DNA of 64,000 nt from Synechococcus sp. AG-679-C18 (GCA_003210755.1 QCUL01000005.1:28241-92240), one strand, 5' to 3'; shown: positions 10,084 to 21,129, counted from the stretch's first letter. A program made the numbers and translations. The notes: generated by a model not told the origin, from the sequence alone.

Positions 10084-11282
10084 CCAGCAGAAGACGTCGG
10101 CTGCTGCTGATTAGCGAGCATTTCCAACCCAGCACAGGCGCCACCGCTCAGCTGATGACCGATTTAGCCTGCGATTTGGTCAGTCTTGGCTGGCGGGTAG
10201 CTGTGCTGACCGCCACGGCGGGGCCCAAAACATCTTTGCCAGACGCACCGATGGTTGTGCGTCTGAACAACGCCCTGCGGCGTCAGAGCCGCGCTGGTGT
10301 CTTTGGCAAAACAATGAGAGGCATGCAGTTCTTGGTCAGCAGCCTGATTTGGTGTCTGGTGCAGGGCCGGCAAGGCGATGTGATTCTGATCGTCTCCAAC
10401 CCACCCTTCATTGGCCTACTCGGCCCCCTGTTGCACACGCTGAGGGGATTGCCCTACGTCTTTGTATTTCAAGATCTATTCCCCCAAACGGCTGTGATCA
10501 GCGGATTGCTACCACCTTCAAGCCCAGTCACAAGCAGCTGGCGCTGGCTGATGAGCTGGGTCTACAGGCAATCCACCACCACGGTGGTGCTGAGTGACTC
10601 CATGCGCCAGCAATTGATTCGTGATCTCGGCCATCAAAGACCGATAGCGGTAATTCACAACTGGGCCGTGGAACAGGCTCTTGCCTCACCCCGGGCCAGC
10701 AACCCCTTCGCCTTAAAACATGGCTTTCAACATCGCTTCACGGTTCAATACTCAGGGAATTTCGGGCGGCTGCACGACCTCGACACACTCCTAGAGACTG
10801 CCTGCATCCTGCTTTCTCATCCGGTGCAATTCGTGTTCATCGGAGGTGGCGCAAAGCAGTCTCAGATCGATGCCTCTTGCGAGAGCCATGCGCTGACGAA
10901 CGTCCTGAGGCTTCCCTATCAACCCAGAGCCACATTGCCTTACAGCCTGGGGGCCTGCGATCTGGCAGCCATCAGCCTTATGCCTGGTGCTGAAAACAGC
11001 ATGGCCCCCTGCAAGTTTTATGGAATCCTGGCCAGTGGACGCGGAGTCGTTTTAGTGGCCAGACGGACCTGTGATCTAGCCCAGCTCGTGCTCAACGAAG
11101 GGCTTGGCTTAGTTGTGAATCCAGGCGAAAGCGATGCCTTGGCCGAGCAGCTGCTTCAACTCAGCAGAGATCCCGAGCAAGTGGAGGCGATAGGGCATCG
11201 AGCCCGCTCGCTCTATGAGAAACGCTTCGGCCGGGAGCGATCCATTCAAGCTTATGCCTCTCTTCTGGAGTCAATCCGATGA
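10080..11282 (+). CDS. GT4 glycosyltransferase (WbuB-like)
   Basis: 'LLLISEHFQPSTGATAQLMTDLACDLVSLGWRVAVLTA', 'PYVFVFQDLFPQTA', 'YSGNFGRLHDLDTLLE'. Confidence 0.8.
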   Translation: MTSRRRRLLLISEHFQPSTGATAQLMTDLACDLVSLGWRVAVLTATAGPKTSLPDAPMVVRLNNALRRQSRAGVFGKTMRGMQFLVSSLIWCLVQGRQGDVILIVSNPPFIGLLGPLLHTLRGLPYVFVFQDLFPQTAVISGLLPPSSPVTSSWRWLMSWVYRQSTTTVVLSDSMRQQLIRDLGHQRPIAVIHNWAVEQALASPRASNPFALKHGFQHRFTVQYSGNFGRLHDLDTLLETACILLSHPVQFVFIGGGAKQSQIDASCESHALTNVLRLPYQPRATLPYSLGACDLAAISLMPGAENSMAPCKFYGILASGRGVVLVARRTCDLAQLVLNEGLGLVVNPGESDALAEQLLQLSRDPEQVEAIGHRARSLYEKRFGRERSIQAYASLLESIR

Positions 11283-12334
11283 TCCTGTTGCTGAGCTTCG
11301 ATGTGCGCCGCCGTGGCGGAATCGAACGCCTCACATTGCAGGTGAAGCAGACCCTTGAATCAGCTGGACATTCTGTGGTGTTGCTCACTCCCAAGAAGCT
11401 GGGACCAGGCTGGTGGGGCCGTCAGCTCGGACGCCTTTCGTTTCTGCTGCAGCTGATACCAGCTTTATGTCGAAGCCAGATGGTTCTCAGCATGCACGTC
11501 CTGCTTCTTCAACCAGTGAACTGGCTGAACTGGTGCCGCCGTAGTGATCAAACATTGACCTGCTGGGTGCATGGAATTGAAGTATGGGGGAGTAACTGCA
11601 CCAGCCATCAAGAAGCACTGAAGCGGTGTCACAGCCTGATCGCCAGCAGCCATTTCACCAAGGAGCAACTGGCACCTTTGGGCTGTGACATCAAGGTTGT
11701 CCATCCCATGGCTGATCTGTTTGACCCAACGACACCACCACAACCATTACCTGCCACGCTCACCTTGCTGACCGTGGCGCGGATGTGTCGCTCCGAGATG
11801 TACAAAGGGCATGGCCTGATCGTGGACGCGCTGCATCAACTGCAACGCCAAAACGAGCTTCCAACGGGATTTCAATGGGAAGTCGTGGGCGAGGGCGACC
11901 AGCGACCAGAACTGATGCAGCGGGTTCAGGAACTCGGCATGCAGAAATGGGTGTGCTTCCTGGGCTCACTTTCGGATCAGCAACTTCGCTCCGCGTTCCA
12001 ACGCTCCAGTGCCTTCCTTATGCCCAGCCCCTTTGTGGTCGACTCCCAAGGTCACGCCAGTGGCGAAGGCTTCGGGATTGTGTATTTGGAAGCCGCCATG
12101 GCCGGACGGGCCTCGATTGCTTGCAATGAAGGAGGACAGACCGATCTGATTCAGGATGGCAAGACTGGTTGGCTCATTCCTCCCAACATCTCAGCTCTAA
12201 TGACTGTGCTGCGCACCCTGATCGATCAGCCCGGGCTTGCCGCCATCCGTGGAACTCAGGCCAGAGACCATGCCTTGGCCCACTTCTCAATTCAACGCTT
12301 CAAGAAACAACTTCAGGAGGCCCTGAGGCTCTGA
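11279..12334 (+). CDS. GT4 glycosyltransferase
   Basis: 'FLMPSPFVVDSQGHASGEGFGIVYLEAAMAGRASIACNEGGQTDLI'. Confidence 0.85.
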   Translation: MILLLSFDVRRRGGIERLTLQVKQTLESAGHSVVLLTPKKLGPGWWGRQLGRLSFLLQLIPALCRSQMVLSMHVLLLQPVNWLNWCRRSDQTLTCWVHGIEVWGSNCTSHQEALKRCHSLIASSHFTKEQLAPLGCDIKVVHPMADLFDPTTPPQPLPATLTLLTVARMCRSEMYKGHGLIVDALHQLQRQNELPTGFQWEVVGEGDQRPELMQRVQELGMQKWVCFLGSLSDQQLRSAFQRSSAFLMPSPFVVDSQGHASGEGFGIVYLEAAMAGRASIACNEGGQTDLIQDGKTGWLIPPNISALMTVLRTLIDQPGLAAIRGTQARDHALAHFSIQRFKKQLQEALRL

Positions 12335-12335
12335 G

Positions 12336-14069
12336 ATGTGCGGACTATTCGGCGCGCTTGGCTATTCGACGGTCAATACTGATGCAGTGTTCACTGCACT
12401 ACAGGAACGGGGCCCCGATGATCGTGGCCGCTGGCGGGACGACACGGGGGCTGAGGGAATCGAACTCCTGCAGACCCGGCTAGCGATCCAGGACTGTTCG
12501 CCTCTGGGACACCAACCGATGGTGGCTGAAGACGGCCGACTGGTGCTGATTTTTAACGGCGAAATTTACAACCAGCGCGAGCTACGCACCGAGCTGGAGA
12601 GCGAGGGATGGACATTTCGCTCCAACTGCGACACCGAGGTGCTGCTGAACGGATTCCTCCATTGGGGGCAAGGAGTATGGGCGAAATTAAATGGCATTTT
12701 TGCTGCGGCCTGCTGGGAGACCAACTCCCGGCGCCTGACCCTCGCCAGAGACCGCTTTGGGGTGAAACCCCTGCTCTGGAATTGTGATGCCTTTGGGCGC
12801 TGCCTCTTTTCCTCAGAACTCAGTGCATTGCTGGCGTCAGGCTGCTTGAGGACCATACGGATCGATCCCCATGCTCTTGAAAGCTACCAACTCTGGGGAG
12901 CGGTCACTGCACCGAGAACGATGCTGAACGGTATCAACAGCCTGAAAGCAGGACATTCGGCAGTTCGAGAACCAGATGGAGTGTGGATTCTTCACTCCTT
13001 TGCAGAGCTGAATCCTCCAACGACCGAGCCGGCTGACTGGACTCTTGAAAGTGCCACAGAGGCTGTTGGCGAGGCATTGCGTCGATCGATCGAGCGGCAA
13101 AGCATCGGCGACCATCCAGTGGGGATGTATCTCAGTGGAGGCATCGATTCAGGCCTATTGGCGGCGATTTTGAAAGAGCAGCAGACCCATCCCGTGCACA
13201 GCGTTTCAGTGGGCTTCCAAGGACTAAAAGGTGCGGTTGATGAATCTGATCGAGCAGCGGCTACCGCGGCCCATCTGGGTTTGCAACACCGCACAATGCG
13301 AATCGGCGCTGAGCAGCTTGATCACCAGTTCGATGCCTTCATTGCCGCCATTGATCAACCCAGCATCGATGGCTTCAACACATTTTTAGTGACAAGCGCT
13401 GCCCGCGAGGAGGGCATGCGAGTAGCCTTCTCTGGCCTGGGGGCGGACGAAATCTTCGGGGGCTATCCCCACATGCTGCTGGGATCTCTGGCGAAAGCGA
13501 ATCAAGCCCGGAATCTCCGCATTAGCGGCGTGTCCCGCGGCAGCAAAAAACGTCTAACCCAAGAACGACTTACGCAGGCAGGCCTTAATGAAGGTGTGGG
13601 CGTTGAAGACCAAAGCGCTTGCAGCCGATTGGAACTAACGGGCTACCTGCACGACACCTTGCTGCGTGATGCCGATGCGACCACGATGGCCCAGGGACTG
13701 GAACTTCGAGTTCCGTTTCTCGACCAGAACCTAGTTGACTTAGCGCTCCGAATTCCGCAAGACCTACACCAGGAGGAGGGCCGCAAAACGCTTCTGAGGC
13801 GCCTAGCCACATCGCAACTGCCCGCCGAAGTGCTGAAGGCACCGAAACAGGGCTTCAACCTCGCTTTGGCACCTTGGCTACTCAACAGACCGCGCTTCCA
13901 GCCCCAACGCGTTGCCTCCATCCTGAGCAAGGCCCTTTCAAGGCATGACCTACCTATTTCTCGCAGCAGCCTTGCCGGAAGCTGGATTCTCTTAAAAACA
14001 ACTGGCCGTATCGCGCCCTACTGGCGCTGGGTAGTTCTCGCCGAATGGCTCATGCAAACAGACCTTTGA
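12336..14069 (+). CDS. asnB: Asparagine synthase (glutamine-hydrolysing) family protein
   Basis: 'MCGLFGALGY' class II amidotransferase N-terminus with Cys2; 'YLSGGIDSGLLAAI' PP-loop; 'SGLGADEIFGGYPHML'. Confidence 0.9.
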   Translation: MCGLFGALGYSTVNTDAVFTALQERGPDDRGRWRDDTGAEGIELLQTRLAIQDCSPLGHQPMVAEDGRLVLIFNGEIYNQRELRTELESEGWTFRSNCDTEVLLNGFLHWGQGVWAKLNGIFAAACWETNSRRLTLARDRFGVKPLLWNCDAFGRCLFSSELSALLASGCLRTIRIDPHALESYQLWGAVTAPRTMLNGINSLKAGHSAVREPDGVWILHSFAELNPPTTEPADWTLESATEAVGEALRRSIERQSIGDHPVGMYLSGGIDSGLLAAILKEQQTHPVHSVSVGFQGLKGAVDESDRAAATAAHLGLQHRTMRIGAEQLDHQFDAFIAAIDQPSIDGFNTFLVTSAAREEGMRVAFSGLGADEIFGGYPHMLLGSLAKANQARNLRISGVSRGSKKRLTQERLTQAGLNEGVGVEDQSACSRLELTGYLHDTLLRDADATTMAQGLELRVPFLDQNLVDLALRIPQDLHQEEGRKTLLRRLATSQLPAEVLKAPKQGFNLALAPWLLNRPRFQPQRVASILSKALSRHDLPISRSSLAGSWILLKTTGRIAPYWRWVVLAEWLMQTDL

Positions 14070-15383
14070 TCAAGGCGAGGCATGGTCCAACTGCTGGGAC
14101 CTGAACTCAGACCAGGCATACCCCAAACAGGCCAGCATCAGCACAAAGAGCGAACCGAAGAACGCATGCTCAGGGAACCAGGTTCTTACATCTTCAGCGA
14201 AAGGTCCCACTAAAACGAATGCCACTAATGGCACAAAACAAATCCAATCATTGGTGCCACGAACAGTCTCCAGGGGCATTGATCTTTGATTTCCCTCCGC
14301 TCGCGATGGAGCAAATCGCTCGTAAACCACAAAGATTGCTATGCAGATCACAAACATCCAATAACGGAAATAGTCATGGGTAATCAGGAAAAAAGGTATG
14401 CCAAAAATAAATATAAAAGATGCCTCACGGAAGAGACTAATCGCCGAATCCCTTGATCTAAATCGCATAAACGAACCAAAAATAAGACCTACACTGATTG
14501 AGGGCACAAAACTTCTAAATGCACGAAATATATACCCTGTTGGCTGATCCAAATACCTCGCAAATTCCTGTTTAGCATTAAACATGAATCCCACATTGGG
14601 AGAAACTCCTCCTCCAGCCTGATAGGCCCAGCTCAAACCATTCGCAGGATTAAACATTGTCAACGATTCAGCAATATTCACTCCAATTTCAGCCGACTCA
14701 GGGCGTGAAAAGCCAATCAATAAAACAGTAGATGCAGCGAGACAAACGACCCGTGCGAGATCAATTTTTCGGTCAAAAAACAGGAAGGGAAGTAATAATA
14801 AATAGGACCCCTCATAGATCAACAATGCAACTATATAGACAGCTATATGCAACAAGGGCCTTAACCTCACCTGCGAGCTTGGAAGTCTCAAGCCAAGAAA
14901 GATTGCAAAGAAGCACAGCAATGCAACAACATGCAATGGATCTCCAGAGGTTTCAACAATCACCTTGGTAACAGGGCGAATAGAGAGCAAAACCGCAAAC
15001 ACTGCCAAGGCCTTCCCTCGAAGCAAAGAGACCTCTCTCACAGTGAAAATCAAAGCAAAAATCAACAGAAAACCAATCAAAGGAAATAGTAGATTTAAAA
15101 CCAGTACATTGATTTCATCTCCAGTAAATACTTTTAAAAAAGCCCCCAAAAAGCCTCTTTTTACAAGCCCAAAGTCATAGTGCTTGAGCCATTGATTCTG
15201 CCAATATGGATCCAAGCACACTGTTCTGGCTTCCCAGTAATTCTTGGCCGTCACAATCGAAGGCAACCCAGCACGATTAGCGGCTATATCAGCCGAAAGG
15301 CTCTGAAAACAAGCTGGCGAATTAACCAGTTCCCCCAGATGAAGGTCAAGCAGTATCCCGGGAAGGCACAGATCAGAGGCCAA
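14070..15383 (-). CDS. Polytopic membrane protein (polysaccharide-island associated)
   Basis: 437 aa with repeated hydrophobic segments; function not recognised. Confidence 0.55.
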   Translation of the reverse strand: MASDLCLPGILLDLHLGELVNSPACFQSLSADIAANRAGLPSIVTAKNYWEARTVCLDPYWQNQWLKHYDFGLVKRGFLGAFLKVFTGDEINVLVLNLLFPLIGFLLIFALIFTVREVSLLRGKALAVFAVLLSIRPVTKVIVETSGDPLHVVALLCFFAIFLGLRLPSSQVRLRPLLHIAVYIVALLIYEGSYLLLLPFLFFDRKIDLARVVCLAASTVLLIGFSRPESAEIGVNIAESLTMFNPANGLSWAYQAGGGVSPNVGFMFNAKQEFARYLDQPTGYIFRAFRSFVPSISVGLIFGSFMRFRSRDSAISLFREASFIFIFGIPFFLITHDYFRYWMFVICIAIFVVYERFAPSRAEGNQRSMPLETVRGTNDWICFVPLVAFVLVGPFAEDVRTWFPEHAFFGSLFVLMLACLGYAWSEFRSQQLDHASP

Positions 15384-15749
15384 ATCGACGCTCTTGCAGC
15401 CCAGCTACGCATACCACTTACACATTAGAGGCCATTTAGCCGAACAAGCATCCATACAGAATTCAAGATTGCAGCAATGATACGAAGGCATTATTAACCG
15501 AAGAGCAATGCAGCAAAAAGCCATTATTCAGAGAAAGATTTGGCCAAGGGTCCATCAAAAAGATATCGCCATTAAGTATTATTAGACTCGACGTACGATT
15601 AATCCTTTTAACTACGGCTGGAGCAGAAACAGCAAGAGTCAAAGATTGTCTCATTTTATTATAAATGCCAATCAATATCGCCATATCAGCATCCTTTTAA
15701 CAATATTACCGAGATCGAAATAAAAGCGATATCTTTGAGACTTTGTGAA

Positions 15750-16964
15750 TTAATTTCCCATTGATTCGCAAAGTTTCGCAGCAACTGTCTCTGCCAAATC
15801 CTCAGGTTCAGGCAAACTATCAACTGGCAACTGAACAAAACCTTTTGGATACAAGGAGGCCATTTCATGCAGGGCTTTAGCCAACGCTGGTGCATCGTCA
15901 CTACGAAAAACAGCTGATCCAGCGGGAGCATCTTGGCGTTTAATCAGCAAATCTCTTACGCAACCTGGGTGGTCTGATGCCAACACCGCTAAACCGAATT
16001 GCAAGGCTTCATTCACCACAAGTCCCCAAGTTTCGCCCTGACGGGACGGGAAGACCAAAGCATCTGCAGCGGCATAACCCGCACCCAGTTCCTTTTGATT
16101 CCGAAATCCAAGAAAGCAGCAACGGTCTGCCAACACATCTCGAGCCTGAGATTCGAACGATGCCCGCAAAGGGCCGTCACCCATAGCCAACAACCAAAAC
16201 CTTCTGCGAACGACAGCTTCCATCTGTTGAAGAGCATCAATCAGCAGCTGGGGATGTTTGACTTGAGTCATCTTGGCGCTCCAAAGCAACACCAGATCAG
16301 CAGAGTTCATCCCAAACTCCCTTCTGAGCCGATCACGCTCCGGTGACCAGCGTTTTACCTGCTCAGCGAAGAAAGCAGTATTTACCGCGTAGCTCACGGG
16401 GTGACGACGATGAGCAGTAACGCCTAGGCGGGCAAAGTGATCATCTGAATCACTGCCGATCGGAAACACGCATGTGAACTGGCTGTACCAGAAGCGAAGA
16501 ATAAGATCCTTGATGAGGCTCCTGAGAGGGCTGCGGGGAAAGGCCCGATCGGTTCCATCGGCACGCAGCATCAATGGGATGCCCTCTTGGCGCAGGATCA
16601 GGGTGGCAAGAGTAATAAAAATCGGGGTGTAGGCAAACACAAGCACCCGATCAGGACCAAAACGCCGAATCTGCTTAAGGGCTCTCCATGCAAGGGGCCA
16701 AGCGCAACTCCACTTGCTGAGATCTTCAAGCGAAGCGTCACTCGCGAAGGAATGAGAGAACCCCTCTGTGGGTGCACAGTCCCAGGCAAACGACAAGCCG
16801 AAATCGGGGTCATGGCTGACCCGGATCCCGTGGTCGCAGCCGAACACCACATGCAGATCAAGGCGCGGGTCGCAAGCCAATGCCGCAAATACGGGCTGGA
16901 AATATTGCACCGGATGGGTGATCAACACCGCAAGCCGAATACGACGTGACTTTGGCTCCTTCAT
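15750..16964 (-). CDS. GT4 glycosyltransferase
   Basis: 'RRIRLAVLITHPVQYFQPVFAALA', 'ALVFPSRQGETWGLVVNEALQFGLAVLASDHPGCVRDLL'. Confidence 0.85.
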   Translation of the reverse strand: MKEPKSRRIRLAVLITHPVQYFQPVFAALACDPRLDLHVVFGCDHGIRVSHDPDFGLSFAWDCAPTEGFSHSFASDASLEDLSKWSCAWPLAWRALKQIRRFGPDRVLVFAYTPIFITLATLILRQEGIPLMLRADGTDRAFPRSPLRSLIKDLILRFWYSQFTCVFPIGSDSDDHFARLGVTAHRRHPVSYAVNTAFFAEQVKRWSPERDRLRREFGMNSADLVLLWSAKMTQVKHPQLLIDALQQMEAVVRRRFWLLAMGDGPLRASFESQARDVLADRCCFLGFRNQKELGAGYAAADALVFPSRQGETWGLVVNEALQFGLAVLASDHPGCVRDLLIKRQDAPAGSAVFRSDDAPALAKALHEMASLYPKGFVQLPVDSLPEPEDLAETVAAKLCESMGN

Positions 16965-18097
16965 TGCTCACACAACCAGGGTGCAAGCTGAAGAGCGGCC
17001 AGGCTGTGGCCAGTGGCATTCCAGTGGCCATGACCGGGCTCTCCATCTGGGAATCCGTGCAAAAGGAGCTTTGGGTTTTGATCAACAGCCAGCTGCATTT
17101 CAGGGCCCAGAGATCGATAAGGGATGCCAGCGACCGTTAAAAGTTTGGCTAGCTGTTGCTCCTGACGAAATGGAACAGCTGGGCGCTCTTCCTCCTCTGG
17201 CCAGACCTGATCTGGCGTGGTTGTACTGATCACCAGCAACCGGGCTCCAGCGGCGCGCACCTCCATTGCAAGCTGATTCACAAGCGCTTCTGTCATGGCC
17301 CAAGCTTCTGATGAAGCTTCAGGAGTGGGAGCCGGAGCCACTGATAATGACGGTGGAGTCATGACCTGAGACTGCCTCCGCATCGCAGAAAAGCGGTTCT
17401 TGGCCTCATTGAGAACTTGCAGAAGACGGCTGTGATTCATCAGACCATCCAGCAGCTGACCGGCGGGCGATGTACGAAAACGGAACGCGGCCGCTTCTCG
17501 AAAGCTGTTGTCCTGAATCAAAGCACCGTCTGCTCGCAATTCAAAACCAGGTCGATCCTCACGGGGACCGGGCTGATTATCAGTGAAATCATTGCCTGGG
17601 TAAATGGCAAGAATCACGAGTGCAGGTTGAAAAGCCCGTGCCTGATATCGCCAAGTGAGCAACGCTTGGCCCGTTCCATAACCCCCGACTCCAAAATTAA
17701 GCAATTCCGCCTGACCACCTTTCAGCAAAGGACAAGAGGAGGAGCGATTGAGCTGGGCCTCCAAGATTCGGATCCATGTCTGCTGTTCCTCGACCTGTAA
17801 ACCTTCTGTGAATGAATCCCCAAGAACAGCGATACGAAGGGTTTCACCAGCTGAATTGAGAGGTGGTAGAGCCCCCCGGAAACCAGCTGCGTTTATCGCA
17901 ACCAATGACTGACCCTCCCGCGAATAAAGGCCACGGGCATAAGGCCGCAACCCATATCCCCTCTTGGAGTCAACGCGATAGAAAGCGGGATAACTCACCC
18001 CAACAACCCGCAAACCCACTTCCACCAGAAGCAGTGATACCACCACCGTGGAGGCAGCCAACAAAAGATTGGAGAGCACACGAGGACAACGCATCAT
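16961..18097 (-). CDS. Membrane-anchored SGNH/GDSL hydrolase family protein
   Basis: N-terminal TM; 'RIAVLGDSFTEGLQVEEQQTW' block I, 'NFGVGGYGTGQALL', 'GHGHWNATGHSLAA'. Confidence 0.8.
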   Translation of the reverse strand: MMRCPRVLSNLLLAASTVVVSLLLVEVGLRVVGVSYPAFYRVDSKRGYGLRPYARGLYSREGQSLVAINAAGFRGALPPLNSAGETLRIAVLGDSFTEGLQVEEQQTWIRILEAQLNRSSSCPLLKGGQAELLNFGVGGYGTGQALLTWRYQARAFQPALVILAIYPGNDFTDNQPGPREDRPGFELRADGALIQDNSFREAAAFRFRTSPAGQLLDGLMNHSRLLQVLNEAKNRFSAMRRQSQVMTPPSLSVAPAPTPEASSEAWAMTEALVNQLAMEVRAAGARLLVISTTTPDQVWPEEEERPAVPFRQEQQLAKLLTVAGIPYRSLGPEMQLAVDQNPKLLLHGFPDGEPGHGHWNATGHSLAALQLAPWLCEQ

Positions 18098-18304
18098 CGA
18101 TTCCTCAAAACCATCACTAAGCCTCTAGCCAACCGCTGAAGAAACCCGGCACAACAATGTCAATCACCCCTCTAGACGGATACCAAGTCCGATGAGGGAT
18201 CCTGTTTATAGAGAACGACAAAGACTTCAAGTGAATCCCAGACAACATGAAGCTCTTCATTTTGCTCTCAATGATATCTTCAGAAGTAATTAATTTCATC
18301 GTCA

Positions 18305-19684
18305 TTAAGTTTGAGGTTCAGCTCCCTTAGCACTTAGCAAAAGACGAATTGTTTTCAAGATGATCAGACCATCAAGAAGGACGCCTGCATTACGGATATA
18401 AAACAAGTCGAAACTCAGCTTCATTCGAGCATCCTCTGCACTTGCTCCATAGGGAAAGTTTACCTGTGCCCAACCACTGAGACCTGGTCTAATCCAATGC
18501 CTAATTCGATAGTGTGGGATCAAAGTTTCAAGATCAATTTCTAATTCCGGGCGCTCAGGCCTTGGACCAATCAAACTCAATTCTCCAGAAAGTACCCCAA
18601 ACAATTGAGGTAGTTCGTCAACACGAAACCGTCTCATCACTGAACCAACCCTGGTTACCCGTGAATCATCGCGAGAGGACCATTGAGCACCCTCCGATTC
18701 AGCATCTTCTCGCATACTCCTAAATTTCCAAATTCTGATTTTTTCACCATAAATACCTGAACGAAACTGCGTATAAAAGATAGAACCACCGTCGTCAAGT
18801 CTAATTAAAAGTATCACCAGTACCATCAATGGTGCTGTGAGCACAATTAACAACAAGGCTCCAATTACATCAATTAGACGCTTCAGGCGCCACCCAAACC
18901 GACCAGGCTGAATACTGAATCCTTCAGTAGCAATAAACCAGCGCTGATCAATCAATTCAGGCGGCACGCGTTGCAATGCGATCTCACACCAATCAATCAG
19001 CGCACGAATCTGCATACCTTGCCCGCGTAATGAAAGCAAACGCTCTACCGCAACATCATAAAGATGGGAATGATCACTAATTGCAATCGTAATCTCACTC
19101 CATGACCTCTCATGTTGGCCACTCTCCAGAAAGGTTTCGACTTCAGCTGCATTGAATAGTCGAGGAATTAAATCAGTATTTATAGGTCCGTTTAGTAACT
19201 CCTTTTCCAGCAGAGATCTCTCTTTGTCAGTGACAACTAAAATCCACTTAAGAGTGCGGCGCCTTGGGCGCAGAACGATCAACTGTCCTGCCAAAGACAA
19301 TGACGACACCATCGTCAAAAGAGGCACAAGAAAACCGCGAAAACGGGTCCCCGCGTCGGTCACAACAAAAAACCAGCTGTGAAAAACAAAGACTCCGAGA
19401 ACCACAAACACCACAAAGCCAAGACTCAATAGCTTCTGACCGAGCAATCCCGAAGACGAACGAGCTGAGTAGCGCCCTAGCAGGTAAGAGGAACCAAGCC
19501 AGACCAACCCCATCACCAACAGGCCGAGGGTCAGACCAGGCCATGCGCCAAGGCGACGTGAATAAATCACGTTGTAGCTGGTAAAAATAACGATCAAATC
19601 CCAGAGCACAAGACTCGCCAACGCAAGTCGCGCCTGCATCCATGGGGCTCTCCAGAGCATCCAAAATCCCATCCAGCAAAACAA
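18305..19684 (-). CDS. Polyprenyl glycosylphosphotransferase (WbaP/WcaJ-like initiating sugar transferase)
   Basis: 'RLKRLIDVIGALLLIVLTAPLMVLVILLIRLDDGGSIFYTQFRSGIYGEKIRIWKFRSMR', 'RVDELPQLFGVLSGELSLIGPRPERPE'. Confidence 0.92.
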   Translation of the reverse strand: MFCWMGFWMLWRAPWMQARLALASLVLWDLIVIFTSYNVIYSRRLGAWPGLTLGLLVMGLVWLGSSYLLGRYSARSSSGLLGQKLLSLGFVVFVVLGVFVFHSWFFVVTDAGTRFRGFLVPLLTMVSSLSLAGQLIVLRPRRRTLKWILVVTDKERSLLEKELLNGPINTDLIPRLFNAAEVETFLESGQHERSWSEITIAISDHSHLYDVAVERLLSLRGQGMQIRALIDWCEIALQRVPPELIDQRWFIATEGFSIQPGRFGWRLKRLIDVIGALLLIVLTAPLMVLVILLIRLDDGGSIFYTQFRSGIYGEKIRIWKFRSMREDAESEGAQWSSRDDSRVTRVGSVMRRFRVDELPQLFGVLSGELSLIGPRPERPELEIDLETLIPHYRIRHWIRPGLSGWAQVNFPYGASAEDARMKLSFDLFYIRNAGVLLDGLIILKTIRLLLSAKGAEPQT

Positions 19685-20022
19685 GTATCGCTGAGCGAGG
19701 CTTTAGTAGGAAATTCAACCACCGACAAAGCCTGATGTATTCCTTGTCATCCCTCACGACTAACCCAATAGGCAGGCAGTTCAGAGTGTTGATAAATTTC
19801 CATCTCTCAAGCGCAGCGAGGACTTAACCCTGCCAGAAACAAGATTATCTCATCTCCAATTATTTTACTAAAAAGACGTCTTTACAAGGCAACGTTCATC
19901 ATATGTTTCCATACACAACCATTAACGCACAAAGAAAGCGCTAAATCTGAGCTCAAAAAGGTCTGATTTCAAATGATAACCAGCTAAGAGTCAAACCGAA
20001 GAACAGTAAAGTACACTTTTGC

Positions 20023-21129
20023 TTAAAAATCTAGATATTTTTTAATTCGCGGAGTGAGCTTCTCAGCAATTCCTTTTGATCCTCGCGAGTTTGTATGGAT
20101 CGCATCGCTAGAACCATAACGATTGTAGGGATTGTCCAAGAACAATGGCTCATAATAAATATTATTGTTGCCTTGCTTTTGCAGAGACTTAATTATTTTA
20201 CCCGTATGCCTGTGAACCGCTAAAAGGTCTTCACATAGAAGATTTCTATGACTTGACCTATAAAAATTATGATTTTCGAAGTAGCAATTTGGGTTAGACT
20301 GTCCAACAAAGATAATTTTTGCATGCGGCCAGGCTACCTTTGCAGATTCAATCAATCCGTTAAGTTTATTTGGGTACAGGCTTCGAAACAACCTTGCATT
20401 AGAGCTAATACTGGGAAATACTTGGGATTGAGAAGGAAGTTCATTCCCCTTGTAGTCAAATAGATAATTATTATTCAATACCCATGAGGCCATATTCCCC
20501 TTGATCTCTCTTGCAAGCATTGCGAATGCACTATTGATTAAAAATTGGTCTTTCACTCCAATTGAACGTGAATCTGGGTCAATGAAGTTGTTATTTTTGA
20601 ATTCACCAAGAGTATAAACTGCATCATTATGACCATAATAGATAATAACCAATTCTGGGGTTAGGCTTTTAATTTGCTTTAACCAGAGGTCAACTGCAAT
20701 CTTATTCCCTAAAAGAGTCTGGCCTGCTACACCAGCATTGATGACATCAACAGCTTTCGAAATTGACTGATTATTAATTGCATTTAAATTAGACTGAAGC
20801 TGTTCTGCCCAAGTAAGCCATTCAGGGACAGTATATTCAATTGCAGTTGATCCACCGATTACCAAAACTTGCCTTAAGTTACCGCCTTTAGCCCTTCCAC
20901 GAAAACCTTCTTTATTCCTATAAAAATTGACATTAACGTCCTCTCCCGTAAGACCGTGTGTTCGGAAGCTGTGGGTGCGTCCAGCTTGGCGGGATATTTC
21001 TGGAATTCGCTTGGCTGGATTTTGTTGCAGCCAATTTCCAAAAACTAACTCAAGGATTAGTGCCGTAGCCCCCAGCAATCCCACATTAATACAAATTAAT
21101 TTCAGAAATTTCACTCTTATCAGATTCAA
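20023..21129 (-). CDS. SGNH hydrolase-like protein with N-terminal TM
   Basis: 'QVLVIGGSTAIEYTVPEWLTWAEQLQ', 'VINAGVAGQTLLGNKI', 'VIIYYGHNDAVY', 'SSDAIHTNSRGSKGIAE'. Confidence 0.75.
   Translation of the reverse strand: MNLIRVKFLKLICINVGLLGATALILELVFGNWLQQNPAKRIPEISRQAGRTHSFRTHGLTGEDVNVNFYRNKEGFRGRAKGGNLRQVLVIGGSTAIEYTVPEWLTWAEQLQSNLNAINNQSISKAVDVINAGVAGQTLLGNKIAVDLWLKQIKSLTPELVIIYYGHNDAVYTLGEFKNNNFIDPDSRSIGVKDQFLINSAFAMLAREIKGNMASWVLNNNYLFDYKGNELPSQSQVFPSISSNARLFRSLYPNKLNGLIESAKVAWPHAKIIFVGQSNPNCYFENHNFYRSSHRNLLCEDLLAVHRHTGKIIKSLQKQGNNNIYYEPLFLDNPYNRYGSSDAIHTNSRGSKGIAEKLTPRIKKYLDF

Noticed and set aside
15463-15684. 73-aa minus-strand ORF in the gap between the membrane protein and GT4
   Set aside because: No recognisable motif; low-complexity hydrophobic/Ser-Asn composition in an AT-rich spacer.
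19248-19757. 169-aa ORF overlapping the N-terminus of the sugar transferase
   Set aside because: Overlapping frame reads Cys/Arg/Ser-rich after about residue 30, while the 18305..19684 frame gives clean TM helices; kept the latter.
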